A stretch of DNA of 64,000 nt from Harmonia axyridis (Eukaryota > Arthropoda > Insecta > Coleoptera > Coccinellidae): NCBI RefSeq assembly GCF_914767665.1, contig NC_059501.1:68298798-68362797 (forward strand), in the 5' to 3' direction. The notes under the pieces are model-generated. The model was not told the DNA's origin. It saw nothing but the letters and a program-made list of their open reading frames with translations, and did not search any database. Positions 55,892 to 64,000 of the stretch are shown piece after piece (within the stretch, counting starts at the first letter, position 1; each line of letters starts with the position of its first letter). Position numbers and translations under genes: made by a program.

Positions 55892-57981
55892 CAGTAGAAC
55901 CTCGATTATCCGTTCTCCTATTATCCGTTTTACTCTGTAATCCGTGCTCGTCGACATTTTCACTGATCCGTTCCCACGAGCAGACATCCACTCGATTATC
56001 CGGCATTCAATTCATTACGCATGCGCCATAGTAATAATCGGGCGTCGGGGGAAGTACATCAACGTAACGTGTGCTTCTGTCGGCAGGAAACATTATGAAT
56101 ATATGTGTGCAATAGTCAAGTCTAGAATTCTGCTGTAGACAACGATCTGATACGAACATGAATTCAAAGAGGAAGAAGGTAGTTTTGACCATTGAGGAAA
56201 AATTACAACTGATTGAAGAACGTGAAAAAGGCCATAATATTCCATTTTTGGCAAATTCACACAACATTGGATTGCAGACAGTTCGTGATATCTTAAAACA
56301 GAAAGATAAACTTCTGCATTTCGCTTCGAGGTCCGATTCCCTCAAGGGAACGATGTCTCGTAAAACGACTAAAAAACCAAATTTTGAGGAATTGGATAAT
56401 GCAGTGTATGAATGGTTCCAACAAAAGCGAGTGGAGGGCCATCCAATATCAGGACCATTACTATTAGACAAGGCAAAATGGTTCCACACGGAAATGAAAA
56501 TTGAAAAACCTTTTCAAGCTTCACAAGGATGGTTACTTCGATTCAAAAAACGTCATGGCATACGACAACTCGATATTCAGGGTGAAAAATTGAGTGCAGA
56601 CAATGGAGCAGCAGAATTATTCCTTGCCGAATTTAAGCGTTTAATAGAACGTTATGATTTAAGTTCGGAACAAGTTTATAATGCGGACGAGACCGGACTG
56701 TTTTGGAAATCATTACCATCTAAAACACTTGCAATGCAAAACGAAAAATCTGCGCCTGGTCATAAGTGTAGTAAGGAGAGGATAACATTAATGCCTTGCT
56801 CCAATGCCAGTGGAAACCACAAATTACAGTTGTTATGCATTGGTAAATCGAAAACTCCTAGATCATTCAAAGGAACAGAAATGAAAAATTTTCCTGTCAG
56901 ATACCAAAACCACCCTAAGGCATGGATGAATCGAGAAATATTCAAAAAATGGTTTTTTGATGATTTTGTTCCTTCGGTTAGAGCCCACTTAAGATCTAAA
57001 AATTTGCCGCAAAAGGCAATGCTCCTATTAGACAATGCTCCATCACATCCAAATGAAAATGAGTTAGAAACTGAAGATGGACAAATTTTTGTACGTTATC
57101 TTCCACCAAATGTGACCTCATTGTTGCAGCCAATGGACCAGGGTGTAATAGAGGCATGCAAGCGACGTTTCAGGAAAATAATGTTACGGTTGCTATTGGA
57201 ATCTGATTGCAGTCTGAAAGAATTCTGGAAAAATTGGAAGATAAAGGACGCTATTTTCGCGGCAGCGGAAAGCTGGAATGACATTCCAACTGTGACTTTG
57301 CAAAGATCTTGGTTCAATTTGTGGCCTTCTTTAAAAGATGACTTGAATGAAATTATTGGATCTGAAGAGAATGCAATATTACCAGCGCAACTTTTGAATG
57401 GCTTACAAAATTTGGTAGAATTCGAAAATGTTTCAGTCGATGATGTTGAGGAATGGCTAAATTCGGATTTGAATGAACCTGGTTATCAGATACTGGAAGA
57501 TTCAGAAATCGCATCAAATTTCTCCCAACCTAACCACTGTATGGATACAGACGATGAAAGTGTTGAAGAATTTTCCACGCAGGAAAACACTGTTTCTGCC
57601 GAAGACGCGTTGAGATTCGCAAATGGTCTGATGCACTACTTAGAGCAGGAAAATGATACTGATTATATTGATGTCCTCCACTTGAGGAAAATTCGGGCTC
57701 ACATTTGTCTCAAGATGAATAATAAAAAAAGACAGACAAAAATTACAGACTTTTTCAAATAATATATGCAATAATATGCAATGCAATGATTTGTTTTTCA
57801 TTTTATATTTTTATATGATGTTAAGATTCTATTGATTCTGTTGCTCAATAAATAATATTATCCCAAAAATTTTTTCAATTTTCATAGTTGTGAGTATTTT
57901 GAGAAATTTCGATTGTCCGTGTTTTTCGATTATCCGGGAACCGTTTCCCCTCCATTAGGCCGGATGATCGAGGTTCTACTG
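55892..57981 (+). mobile_element. Intact Tigger/pogo DNA transposon, 2090 bp
   Basis: The ends are CAGTAGAACCTCGATTATCC (55892) and GGATGATCGAGGTTCTACTG (to 57981), inverted over 21 bp with one difference. Both are flanked by TA (55890-55891 and 57982-57983), as expected of Tc1/mariner/pogo transposons. Extra copies of the GATTATCCG motif lie inside each end (55905, 55994, 57928), probably transposase-binding sites. The single gene is uninterrupted. Insertion into a jockey-like RT relic is clean. An intact ORF and near-perfect ends argue for recent arrival or ongoing activity. Confidence 0.94.
56158..57762 (+). CDS. Tigger/pogo-type transposase with C-terminal PCNA-binding box
   Basis: 534 residues, uninterrupted, no intron needed. 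Residues about 5-55 form the CENP-B-type N-terminal helix-turn-helix (RKKVVLTIEEKLQLIEERE..GLQTVRDILKQ). Residues about 75-140 form the second CENP-B-type HTH (AVYEWFQQKRVEGHPISGPL, then GWLLRFKKRHGI). The DDE domain follows, with catalytic Asp at 177 (YNADETGLFWK), 292 (LLLDNAPSHP) and 327 (QPMDQGVIEACKRR). All three are present, with 34 residues between the last two. The acidic C-terminal region is followed by KRQTKITDFFK, whose QTKITDFF fits the PCNA-interacting consensus (Q-x2-hydrophobic-x2-aromatic-aromatic). Pogo transposase of Drosophila is known to bind PCNA. It would act in the nucleus, cutting at the element's ends. The ATG is preceded by about 265 bp of element sequence. AATAAA occurs at 57848. 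Confidence 0.94.
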   Translation: MNSKRKKVVLTIEEKLQLIEEREKGHNIPFLANSHNIGLQTVRDILKQKDKLLHFASRSDSLKGTMSRKTTKKPNFEELDNAVYEWFQQKRVEGHPISGPLLLDKAKWFHTEMKIEKPFQASQGWLLRFKKRHGIRQLDIQGEKLSADNGAAELFLAEFKRLIERYDLSSEQVYNADETGLFWKSLPSKTLAMQNEKSAPGHKCSKERITLMPCSNASGNHKLQLLCIGKSKTPRSFKGTEMKNFPVRYQNHPKAWMNREIFKKWFFDDFVPSVRAHLRSKNLPQKAMLLLDNAPSHPNENELETEDGQIFVRYLPPNVTSLLQPMDQGVIEACKRRFRKIMLRLLLESDCSLKEFWKNWKIKDAIFAAAESWNDIPTVTLQRSWFNLWPSLKDDLNEIIGSEENAILPAQLLNGLQNLVEFENVSVDDVEEWLNSDLNEPGYQILEDSEIASNFSQPNHCMDTDDESVEEFSTQENTVSAEDALRFANGLMHYLEQENDTDYIDVLHLRKIRAHICLKMNNKKRQTKITDFFK

Positions 57982-57983
57982 TA

Positions 57984-58345
57984 ATAGAAAGATTTGAGAC
58001 AATTATGGAAGAGGAATCAATCATTTTTGAAGAACAACATGGATTCAGAAGCGGACATGATGGAGAAAGAATACAACTAACCAGAATAACGGAGCCGATA
58101 TTTAAAGAAAACTAAAAAGAATTCAAATCCGCAGTAATACTACTTGACGTATCCCAGGCCTTCGAGTAGGGCTCGACAGACTCATATTTTCATAAGATGA
58201 TCAAGGCGGACAAACCAAACTGATAACATCTTACCTAGAACACAGAAAATTTGACGAAAAAGTTAACGGAACTTTTCAGAGGTGAAAAAGATAGAAGCTG
58301 GAGTGCCGCAGGGATCGATAATAGGACCAATTCAATTCAACATTT
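57984..58345 (+). pseudogene. Jockey-like reverse transcriptase relic, 3' segment
   Basis: It continues the segment at 55782-55889: ERFETIMEEESIIFEEQHGF, RSGHDGERIQLTRI, a stop, FKSAVILLDVSQAFE, a stop and shift, then VEAGVPQ-like codons (KKIEAGVPQGSIIGPIQFNI). This gives the conserved FR.g..ge.QL, AV.LDvs.AFD and aGvPQGSilGPilFNi boxes of jockey-clade RTs. Stops and shifts in the RT are shared by neither the Tigger gene nor its ends, so the LINE was already old when Tigger inserted. Confidence 0.8.
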
Positions 58346-58350
58346 AGACG

Positions 58351-58410
58351 AGTGTTGGTGAGAGCGCTGGAGTTGTGATTCGGAGGTTGCAGGTTCGACT
58401 CCTGGTCGGG
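58351..58410 (+). repeat. tRNA-derived SINE-like sequence
   Basis: TTGGTGAGAGCGCTGG resembles a tRNA D-arm/A-box, and GCAGGTTCGACTCCTGGTC is a textbook T-arm/B-box. The anticodon-arm region between is of normal length. The acceptor stem is not formed, since the 5' side is LINE sequence. It abuts the jockey-like relic, so it may be a SINE insertion or a tRNA pseudogene. Confidence 0.5.
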
Positions 58411-60059
58411 GGGGTACTTTTTCCGGAATTAAACAATTGTCTGTTAGCCATCAAAATATTATGCGATTACAATTAATTTCAGACATAAACCAACATCTCT
58501 AACTAATTCCTAAAGTTCAGTCCTATTGGATAGATGGGTATTTTCTAAAATCCCACTGAAAATTTCAAAAACCTATCTAGTAAATTTTCTTCGGGAGGTA
58601 CCAGTACACGGAAGACCTCGAATCTTTTATCACTCAGTTGAACACAATCATTCGAGAACACTCCTTGCTCAAAATTCCTGAATAACCCAGATTTGGGTGA
58701 ATTTATAGCCCTATTTTTTTCTGAAACAGATTTGAATGGCCTTTTTGCTCAATTTTTAAGAGACACGAAACAAGAAATGTTTATGATAATCTGAAATACA
58801 GTTTAACAGCGGAAATTTTGAATTCGGAATTTTCTGCTTCACCATCGATATACTCGAAAGCAAAAACTTCAGCTCAACATGTACGAAAAAAAGATGACTG
58901 AGGGCTAGTCTGAGTCTGAAAGCACGTATAAACTCCAGGATGTGCTGGAATAAAAGTTGGTAGTCCTTGCTCCTCCATGTGAAAAACTCCCCAGACGGAA
59001 CCCGAGATCCTTGCGATAATAAACCCCCGCATCAAGTGGTGAAATTGGCTCACCGTTTAATGAAATAACAGACAAAAACAATTTAGCCCAACACTTTCAG
59101 CATCAGGACTACACAGGGAATAACAACCAAGAAATCCCCTCAGGCAGATATAATAGAAAATCCAATTTCATAGTTTAGTCAATGTGTCGTGTCCTCATCG
59201 TCTTTCGTGTTTCTGTTCGCAACGTTTTTTCCATTACAACCCGCTTAGAGCAGGAAAATCGATATTGCTTGTGAACTCGGGCAACATAAATCAACGGGCA
59301 TCGAGACGTACAAAAGAAAATATTTCCGAAGTAGTGTAAATGAGCTCATTCGACGTGATAGCAGAGGGATTCCGCCTTCAGTGACCGCTTCGGTAGAAGG
59401 TTTGGTCAGATTGCTTGCAGGTTCGAATCTCGGAAATAATTTTTCAGAGTTTTTCAAGCTTTATTCTAATGACTTGACAAAATTTGAAATTTTCGAGTGT
59501 TTGAGTCTAGTTGGTTCCTCACTTTACGTTTGAATTGAATGTCATTTAAGCAGAGGGAGCCTCATGGACGAACTACCTTATTAAAAATAGACCACTGTGG
59601 GGCTCCATATTTGAAGAACATGACCTACCGAACTAAACCTACCGAACTAAACCTAACCTGATGTTTTTAAGGTTCAGGGCATCTATTTGCCTATTAATCT
59701 TTTGAAATTTTTATTTGTAACTTAATGACAATTTATGTCGTGAGTTTTTGTTGTTGGTAGGTTCCCATCATAAGTATTTGTAGATTTGTTGGTTCGTAAG
59801 AATACGAACAACGTCTTATTCACTGAAGCTCTTATTTTCTGTCACTAGTTTCTTCTTGATATGGCTTTATATCCCAATGTTGCTGATGAGGTGTTGGCCA
59901 TTCTCAGTTTCGTATTTTGGTTCCTTTGGTCCCTCTTCCTATAAGTCTGCTCATTGCTGACTTTGTTTTACCTACTGCGTATTATATGGTTTTTCGATGT
60001 AAATCTAATATCTATCTAGATACTTGACTTCATTCCCCAGTTTTACCCTTCTAGATCTA
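58411..60059. other. Intergenic stretch with repeats, no supported gene
   Basis: It contains one copy of a direct repeat (59168-59340), a second tRNA-like T-arm (GCAGGTTCGAATCTCGG at 59418-59434), and a short tandem CCTACCGAACTAAA repeat near 59626-59653. No gene is recognised. Confidence 0.45.
59168..59340 (+). repeat. Direct repeat, copy 1
   Basis: It shares with 61766-61940, in the same order: ATAGTTTA..CAATG, TGTCCTC, GTCTTT, CAACGTYTTTTCCATTACA, AAAATCGAT, TTGTGAACTC, AACATAAATCAACGGG, ATCGAGACG, and AGAAAATATTTCCGAAGTA. The family is unknown. The two copies flank the jockey-like LINE relic. Confidence 0.8.
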
Positions 60060-61560
60060 TTCTGAGATTTTTTTTAATTGAGATTTGATTAAGGAGGTTC
60101 GGTTCCACTGCAACCTTACGGTCTATTGTGTCCCCCAACAGAGCTTTTCTCGCCATAACGTGATCTACAACTCGCCTTCCAGTTCCAGAGTTCTAATGAA
60201 CTCCAATATCTGAGGTGGCTTCAAGGAGGTTAACTCCTCTCTTCCACAAGTTTCTTGTTCAAAGCAGATTTAGCGTAGGCTAGTGATGGTGAGGCATTCC
60301 GTCACCAGGTGAACCGGAGTTTCTTCCTCCTCCGCACAGAATCTACACTCGTCATTTTCTGCTAATCTTATTCTCCCGAAGTGTTTCCTAAGCCGCAATG
60401 CCCTGTTAGGAATCTAGTGAGGAGGTGTAGTATATTCTTGCTGAGAACCAGATACTTCTTGGATCTCGCAGTGTCAAAGTTTCGTAGAAACTTTTTGTGA
60501 TGGTACAAACCAGGAAGATTCCGCCAAATTGTTTTTCCTTCGGTTTTTTCCTCCTCCTGAAAATCTTTCTTGTAGGTACATTTGCCTATACCACAAAAAG
60601 GTTTCAGAACAATGGAAATAGTTTGTGCTCCTTTTCTGACAGAAACCAGATGGTTTCAAAACCACGGAGTATTCTTAGACGTCTATTGACATATTTCTGT
60701 CGGCTTTAGTCATCTGTATCCCAGCTTCGCTCTGTTGGGGAAAAGCATATGAGTTAGTTGGAACTGTCTGAGAAGAAGGAGAAGAAAAAGTCATCTGTAT
60801 ATAGAGGTAACAGATTTCTTGTTTTTTTGGGATGTCGTATGTGTATTGTAAAGTCGAAGTCCTATAACTGAATCTTGGAGCACTCCTGCTTCTACTTATT
60901 TGTTGGTAGATATTTCGTCATCTATTTGGCCGTGAAAACGTAAAAATGTCTGTGTCTTATATAGTTTCCTATTATTCTGCAGGTTTTGATGTTATAGCCT
61001 GTCTAGACCTTCGTACCAGACTTGGTCAAAGGCTCTCTCAACATCTAATAGCAATAGTCATGTGGCTTCTTTGTTCTGAAATCCTTCAGTAATATAATAT
61101 TTTATTCGGAAAAACTCAGTTGTTGTAATTCTGGGGAGTAATCTTTTTTAAACCTGAAATATTCAAATTCAGTGCTTCTGTTGCATTATTGGACTTATTG
61201 CAATAATCTCTCAACTGTTGCTGACAGTAGGCTTATTGGCCTGTAGTTTCGCGGGAATAATTGTCAATCTTTCCCTGGCTTATTGAACACAATATCTTCT
61301 TGAGTTTTCCATCTTATTTGATAGAGTTTTGTTTGTTCTCATTACTCCGTTGCATATATTCGATAGCGCTGCTTCTCGTTTGCTGGGCATCTTCTGTAAT
61401 ATGAGACTTTTTATTTTGTCTTAACCTGGAGATTTTATGTTTTTCAATTTATTGATGACTTCGTTGATTTCTGTTGGTGTTTTTTGAATTGGAATTTCTT
61501 CTTCATCTTCTTCTTCATTTCAATTGTCTTATTCTGGTCAATTTAATCTTATCCTTCCTG
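60060..61560 (-). pseudogene. Degenerate jockey-like LINE (RT and zinc-knuckle tail)
   Basis: On the minus strand from high to low coordinates: a PISLLSATVERLL region (about 61190-61240), LLLLDVERAFDQVWYEGLDR (about 61010-61065), GALQDSVIGLRLYNTHT (about 60830-60885), and PITYAFPQQSEAGIQ (about 60710-60755). Then come a RALRLRKHFGRIRLAENDEC stretch and RFCAEEEETPVHLVTEC (about 60270-60400). These are the pre-RT, catalytic A, catalytic B, yA.pvW and Cys-x2-Cys..His..Cys boxes of jockey/I-type elements. The FADD box is not visible. Stops and shifts are abundant, so it is an old inactive copy. It differs in sequence from the jockey-like RT at 55.8/58.0 kb. Confidence 0.82.
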
Positions 61561-61765
61561 AATATAAATTTTGTCCAGATGCGGTATCTATACTTTCTTG
61601 GAGCAGAACATAATGGTTCATTTCTGAACCTGTCATAAGTGTCCAGTTTTAGTGCAATCTAATGCTGGTAACCAGACTCTATGGAATACTTGTGTTTCTT
61701 CTCTTCTTTTCATGCCATTTGAATGTTTGTATATTTCAATGGCTTGAATTTCTGTCTCTTGAAAA

Positions 61766-61940
61766 TAGTTTAAACAATGCATCATGTCCTCTTGGTCTTT
61801 CCTGTTCTGTTAACAACGTCTTTTCCATTACACCGCGATTAAAACGAGAAAATCGATTTGGCATCATTGTGAACTCCGAAAACATAAATCAACGGGGATC
61901 GAGACGCGCAAGAGAAAATATTTCCGAAGTATTTTGGGGC
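61766..61940 (+). repeat. Direct repeat, copy 2
   Basis: Partner of 59168-59340, 2.6 kb away in the same orientation. The two copies diverge by several substitutions and small gaps. No coding sense is apparent. Confidence 0.8.
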
Positions 61941-63149
61941 CCTCTTTTTGCTGCAAGGACCTAAGTGGAGATCCGTTACAAATGGTCAGTTCCGGTGATA
62001 TATAACTGGGTGATTCGTCGTAGATTTAAACTGATGAAGAAGCTGGCTTCTGTGTCTATCTATTTTCCAACCTGAAGTTAGTCGAGTGGAATTTTTTTTT
62101 CCTGCAAATTTACAGTCGCACCGGGGCTGTCTTTCATTTTTAACACTTTTCACGGCTTTGGTACTTTTGTTTATGTCGGAAGATGCTCGAAACTTTGAAA
62201 CTCTGGCGTTCAATTCTTCAAGAATGATGAGAAAACTCCGCGCAACTGTATTTCAATTGGCGAAAATCTTACAGAAGAGAATTATGTTATGTATGAGACA
62301 TATGAAATATGTAATACAATTCCTGACAGTGGAAGTCCATAAAAGAACAAATCAGGGTCGGCGTGAAACAGTGAAGCGACCGTTTCAGGCGCCCCTATTT
62401 GGGGTTCGCTAATTCGGCCCAGTTTGGTGGCCGCCTTTTCTTATTTCATTTTTCATTGTCAACATTCCCTATAATGAAAATCTCCAAACCGCCTTTACTC
62501 AACTGCCCGCAAATAAATAACACATTGCAGCTCAACCAATATTAAAAGAATTCCTAATTGAAAGAGGGATATAATCATTAGGCATTCCACAAAGACGAAA
62601 AAAAATACTACCTTCGCTTCCGAATTATTCGGACGCCGATGTTTACACATTGAACATATGGAAAATACCTACGATTCTGAATTCGAAATTAAATAACTAC
62701 TCTTGAATGCCAAATGTTTTCAGCGGAACCCAATTAGTTGCTTAATAATCCTAGTTTGGTATAAAATGTGATATTTTGTTCTATATTTTCCATGATTCAA
62801 TATTAATAAGCTGATAAGAATAGTGAGCTCTTCGACACATTATATAGAAGATGTATTTTTTATGTTTTCAATTTACTATGTCTATTTCGATATTTTTGAC
62901 TTATGAATATGTATTCTGGTCTGTTTTGCTGTTTTATTTCATTTAAAAACCTTGGAAATACTTGGTGTAATATTACTATTAGATCATTTCAATATTTCTC
63001 ATTGTTCTCAAAGTGGATTCCAAAAAATAAAAAATTTAGTAGCATTCATAGATGAAATAGAACTATTCAAATGACTGAACACCAGCTTACGATCACTATG
63101 CCCAATTCTACATTCGGTTTTATCGATTTATGGTTATTAAGTCATTTTT
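61941..63149. other. Intergenic stretch, no supported gene
   Basis: The 108-codon plus frame at 62086-62412 is the longest, without recognisable domains. From 62450 on the sequence is very AT-rich and featureless. Confidence 0.4.
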
Positions 63150-63239
63150 ATGACATTTTTTCACAAAGCTTTGTGATAGTAGCTCACAGAGCGCCTGAAG
63201 TTTTCGAAATATTGGAACCGAAACCACTACCAAAGCATC

Positions 63240-63421
63240 AACAGTAAAAGAAGATCATAAAATGATACGACGAATCTACGCCTTACTTGATGATCGTTTG
63301 GCTGAATCTGATGAATTGCCAAACCTAACAGAGAATAATTCACTTGACTGCTGTTGAATCGGTCGCCATCTTGAACAGTAATGCCAACTTAAAGTTATAT
63401 ACCTCGAAAAAAACACCCTTT
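63240..63421 (-). mobile_element. Internally deleted copy of the DD41D element
   Basis: The right edge (63401-63421) is the complement of the GGGTGTTTTTTTTCGAGGTA end at 24921. Going inward on the minus strand it matches GTTCAAGATGGCGACCGATTC, then CAGTTTGGTTTGGCAATTCATC (with small differences). It then jumps to CAAACGATCATCAAGTARGGCG, which in the 24.9-kb copy lies about 375 bp farther on (near 25415-25440). The N-terminal coding half is thus deleted. The far end is unclear, perhaps near 63150. Confidence 0.75.
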
Positions 63422-63764
63422 ATATTAGGTTAGAATAAAATTTGTATATGTATGAACCAATGAACCATAATTATTTGAATATTTATGTCTAATATTTGGA
63501 TAATCTTATCAATAGAACTCCTCATCTAGATAAACCAACCGAAAACAATTGCGTCATGGTGAAATATAGCTAGCTCATTTAGGCATACCTATTATATTCA
63601 GCAATTGGCGAAAAGAAGTGAAATCTCATAACGAAAAGTCGTCGTTTCTTTCGATTTAATCTTCATCTCAGTTATCTGAGAGCATCATGAAAAATCAAGA
63701 ACTCAAATCGGATGTGCTCTAATAATTTACATGTTATGAAGTAGCTGAAAGTATATTGGTATCA
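63422..63764. other. No recognisable feature
   Basis: AT-rich sequence without an ORF or repeat that I can support. Confidence 0.4.
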
Positions 63765-63857
63765 AGTTGAAACAGTATGGCACTAAATGAAGAGAAAAGA
63801 GAAAAAAGTCTGCTGGAGCCATATCAGGCAGATACGTTGGTTATTCGATATATTTGT
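63765..63857 (-). pseudogene. Mariner-like transposase fragment
   Basis: The minus frame reads PTYLPDMAPADFFLFSLHLV, matching the 'PPYSPDlAPaDffLFp.lK' box around the third catalytic Asp of mariner transposases. Upstream and downstream parts are not convincingly recognisable. It differs from the VAPSDYHLF-type mariners in this window, so it is another subfamily. Confidence 0.6.
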
Positions 63858-64000
63858 CATAGGGTTTTTTGGCCGAAATTGTTCACAATCCATTGTGTTT
63901 TATCTATCTTTCTGATTTTCTTCGATATATTATTTCCAACTCTACAGCCCACAAAATTTGATTTGTATAATGTGTGTGAGTTGACATTCAATGAATCAAG

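Noticed and set aside
58351..58410. Functional tRNA gene
   Set aside because: Good T-arm but no complementary acceptor strands and no proper D-arm; better explained as a SINE head.

Overview
The window is AT-rich nuclear DNA of an arthropod, most likely an insect. The reasons are the low and uneven GC, the absence of operon-like gene packing, and a dense mix of insect-type transposon families: several mariner groups, a DD41D Tc1/mariner element, Tigger/pogo, jockey-like and RTE-like LINEs, a Penelope-like element, hAT and TA-target MITEs, and tRNA-derived SINE-like pieces. I cannot fix the order from sequence alone; a beetle is a guess. I recognise no host protein-coding exon. The best candidate for host gene structure is a CpG-rich promoter/first-exon-like block at about 41.04-41.38 kb. 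Only one long open reading frame looks like an intact protein: a Tigger transposase at 56158-57762.

Layout. 0-10 kb: a deletion derivative of a two-gene THAP-type transposon (465-1337), a hAT MITE with an 8-bp target duplication inside an old repeat (4687-5045), a mariner 3' fragment, and a 2.2-kb foldback element with a TA-flanked insert (7133-9313). 10-20 kb: a deleted mariner, a long foldback (11370-12299), two LINE 3' ends on the minus strand, and small hairpin MITEs. 20-34 kb: the second, inverted copy of the THAP-type element (21923-22806), a near full-length but mutated DD41D transposase (24921-26017), a perfect-armed foldback (27425-28099), a Penelope-like GIY-YIG relic with a hammerhead-like motif (28.2-29.0 kb), a mariner relic and a TCAAG-rich foldback (33245-33491). 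34-43 kb: a foldback split by LINE material, three LINE reverse-transcriptase relics, and the CpG-rich block.

43.9-47.2 kb holds the most striking structure: four near-identical 586-bp monomers in tandem, a diverged edge monomer on the left, and an inverted partial monomer closing the right side. Each full monomer carries a complete hammerhead ribozyme motif on the minus strand; the inverted copy carries it on the plus strand. This fits a Penelope-like terminal-repeat array or a non-autonomous retrozyme, and predicts 586-nt self-cleaved RNAs.

47-64 kb: a complete but broken mariner (49062-50181), transposase relics, a second TCAAG foldback (53762-53933), an intact Tigger element (55892-57981) inserted into a jockey-like reverse transcriptase relic, tRNA-like SINE pieces, a degenerate jockey-like LINE (60.06-61.56 kb) bracketed by a 170-bp direct repeat, and a deletion derivative of the DD41D family at the right end. 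The parts do not form a pathway. They record successive insertions, with TE-on-TE nesting giving relative ages.
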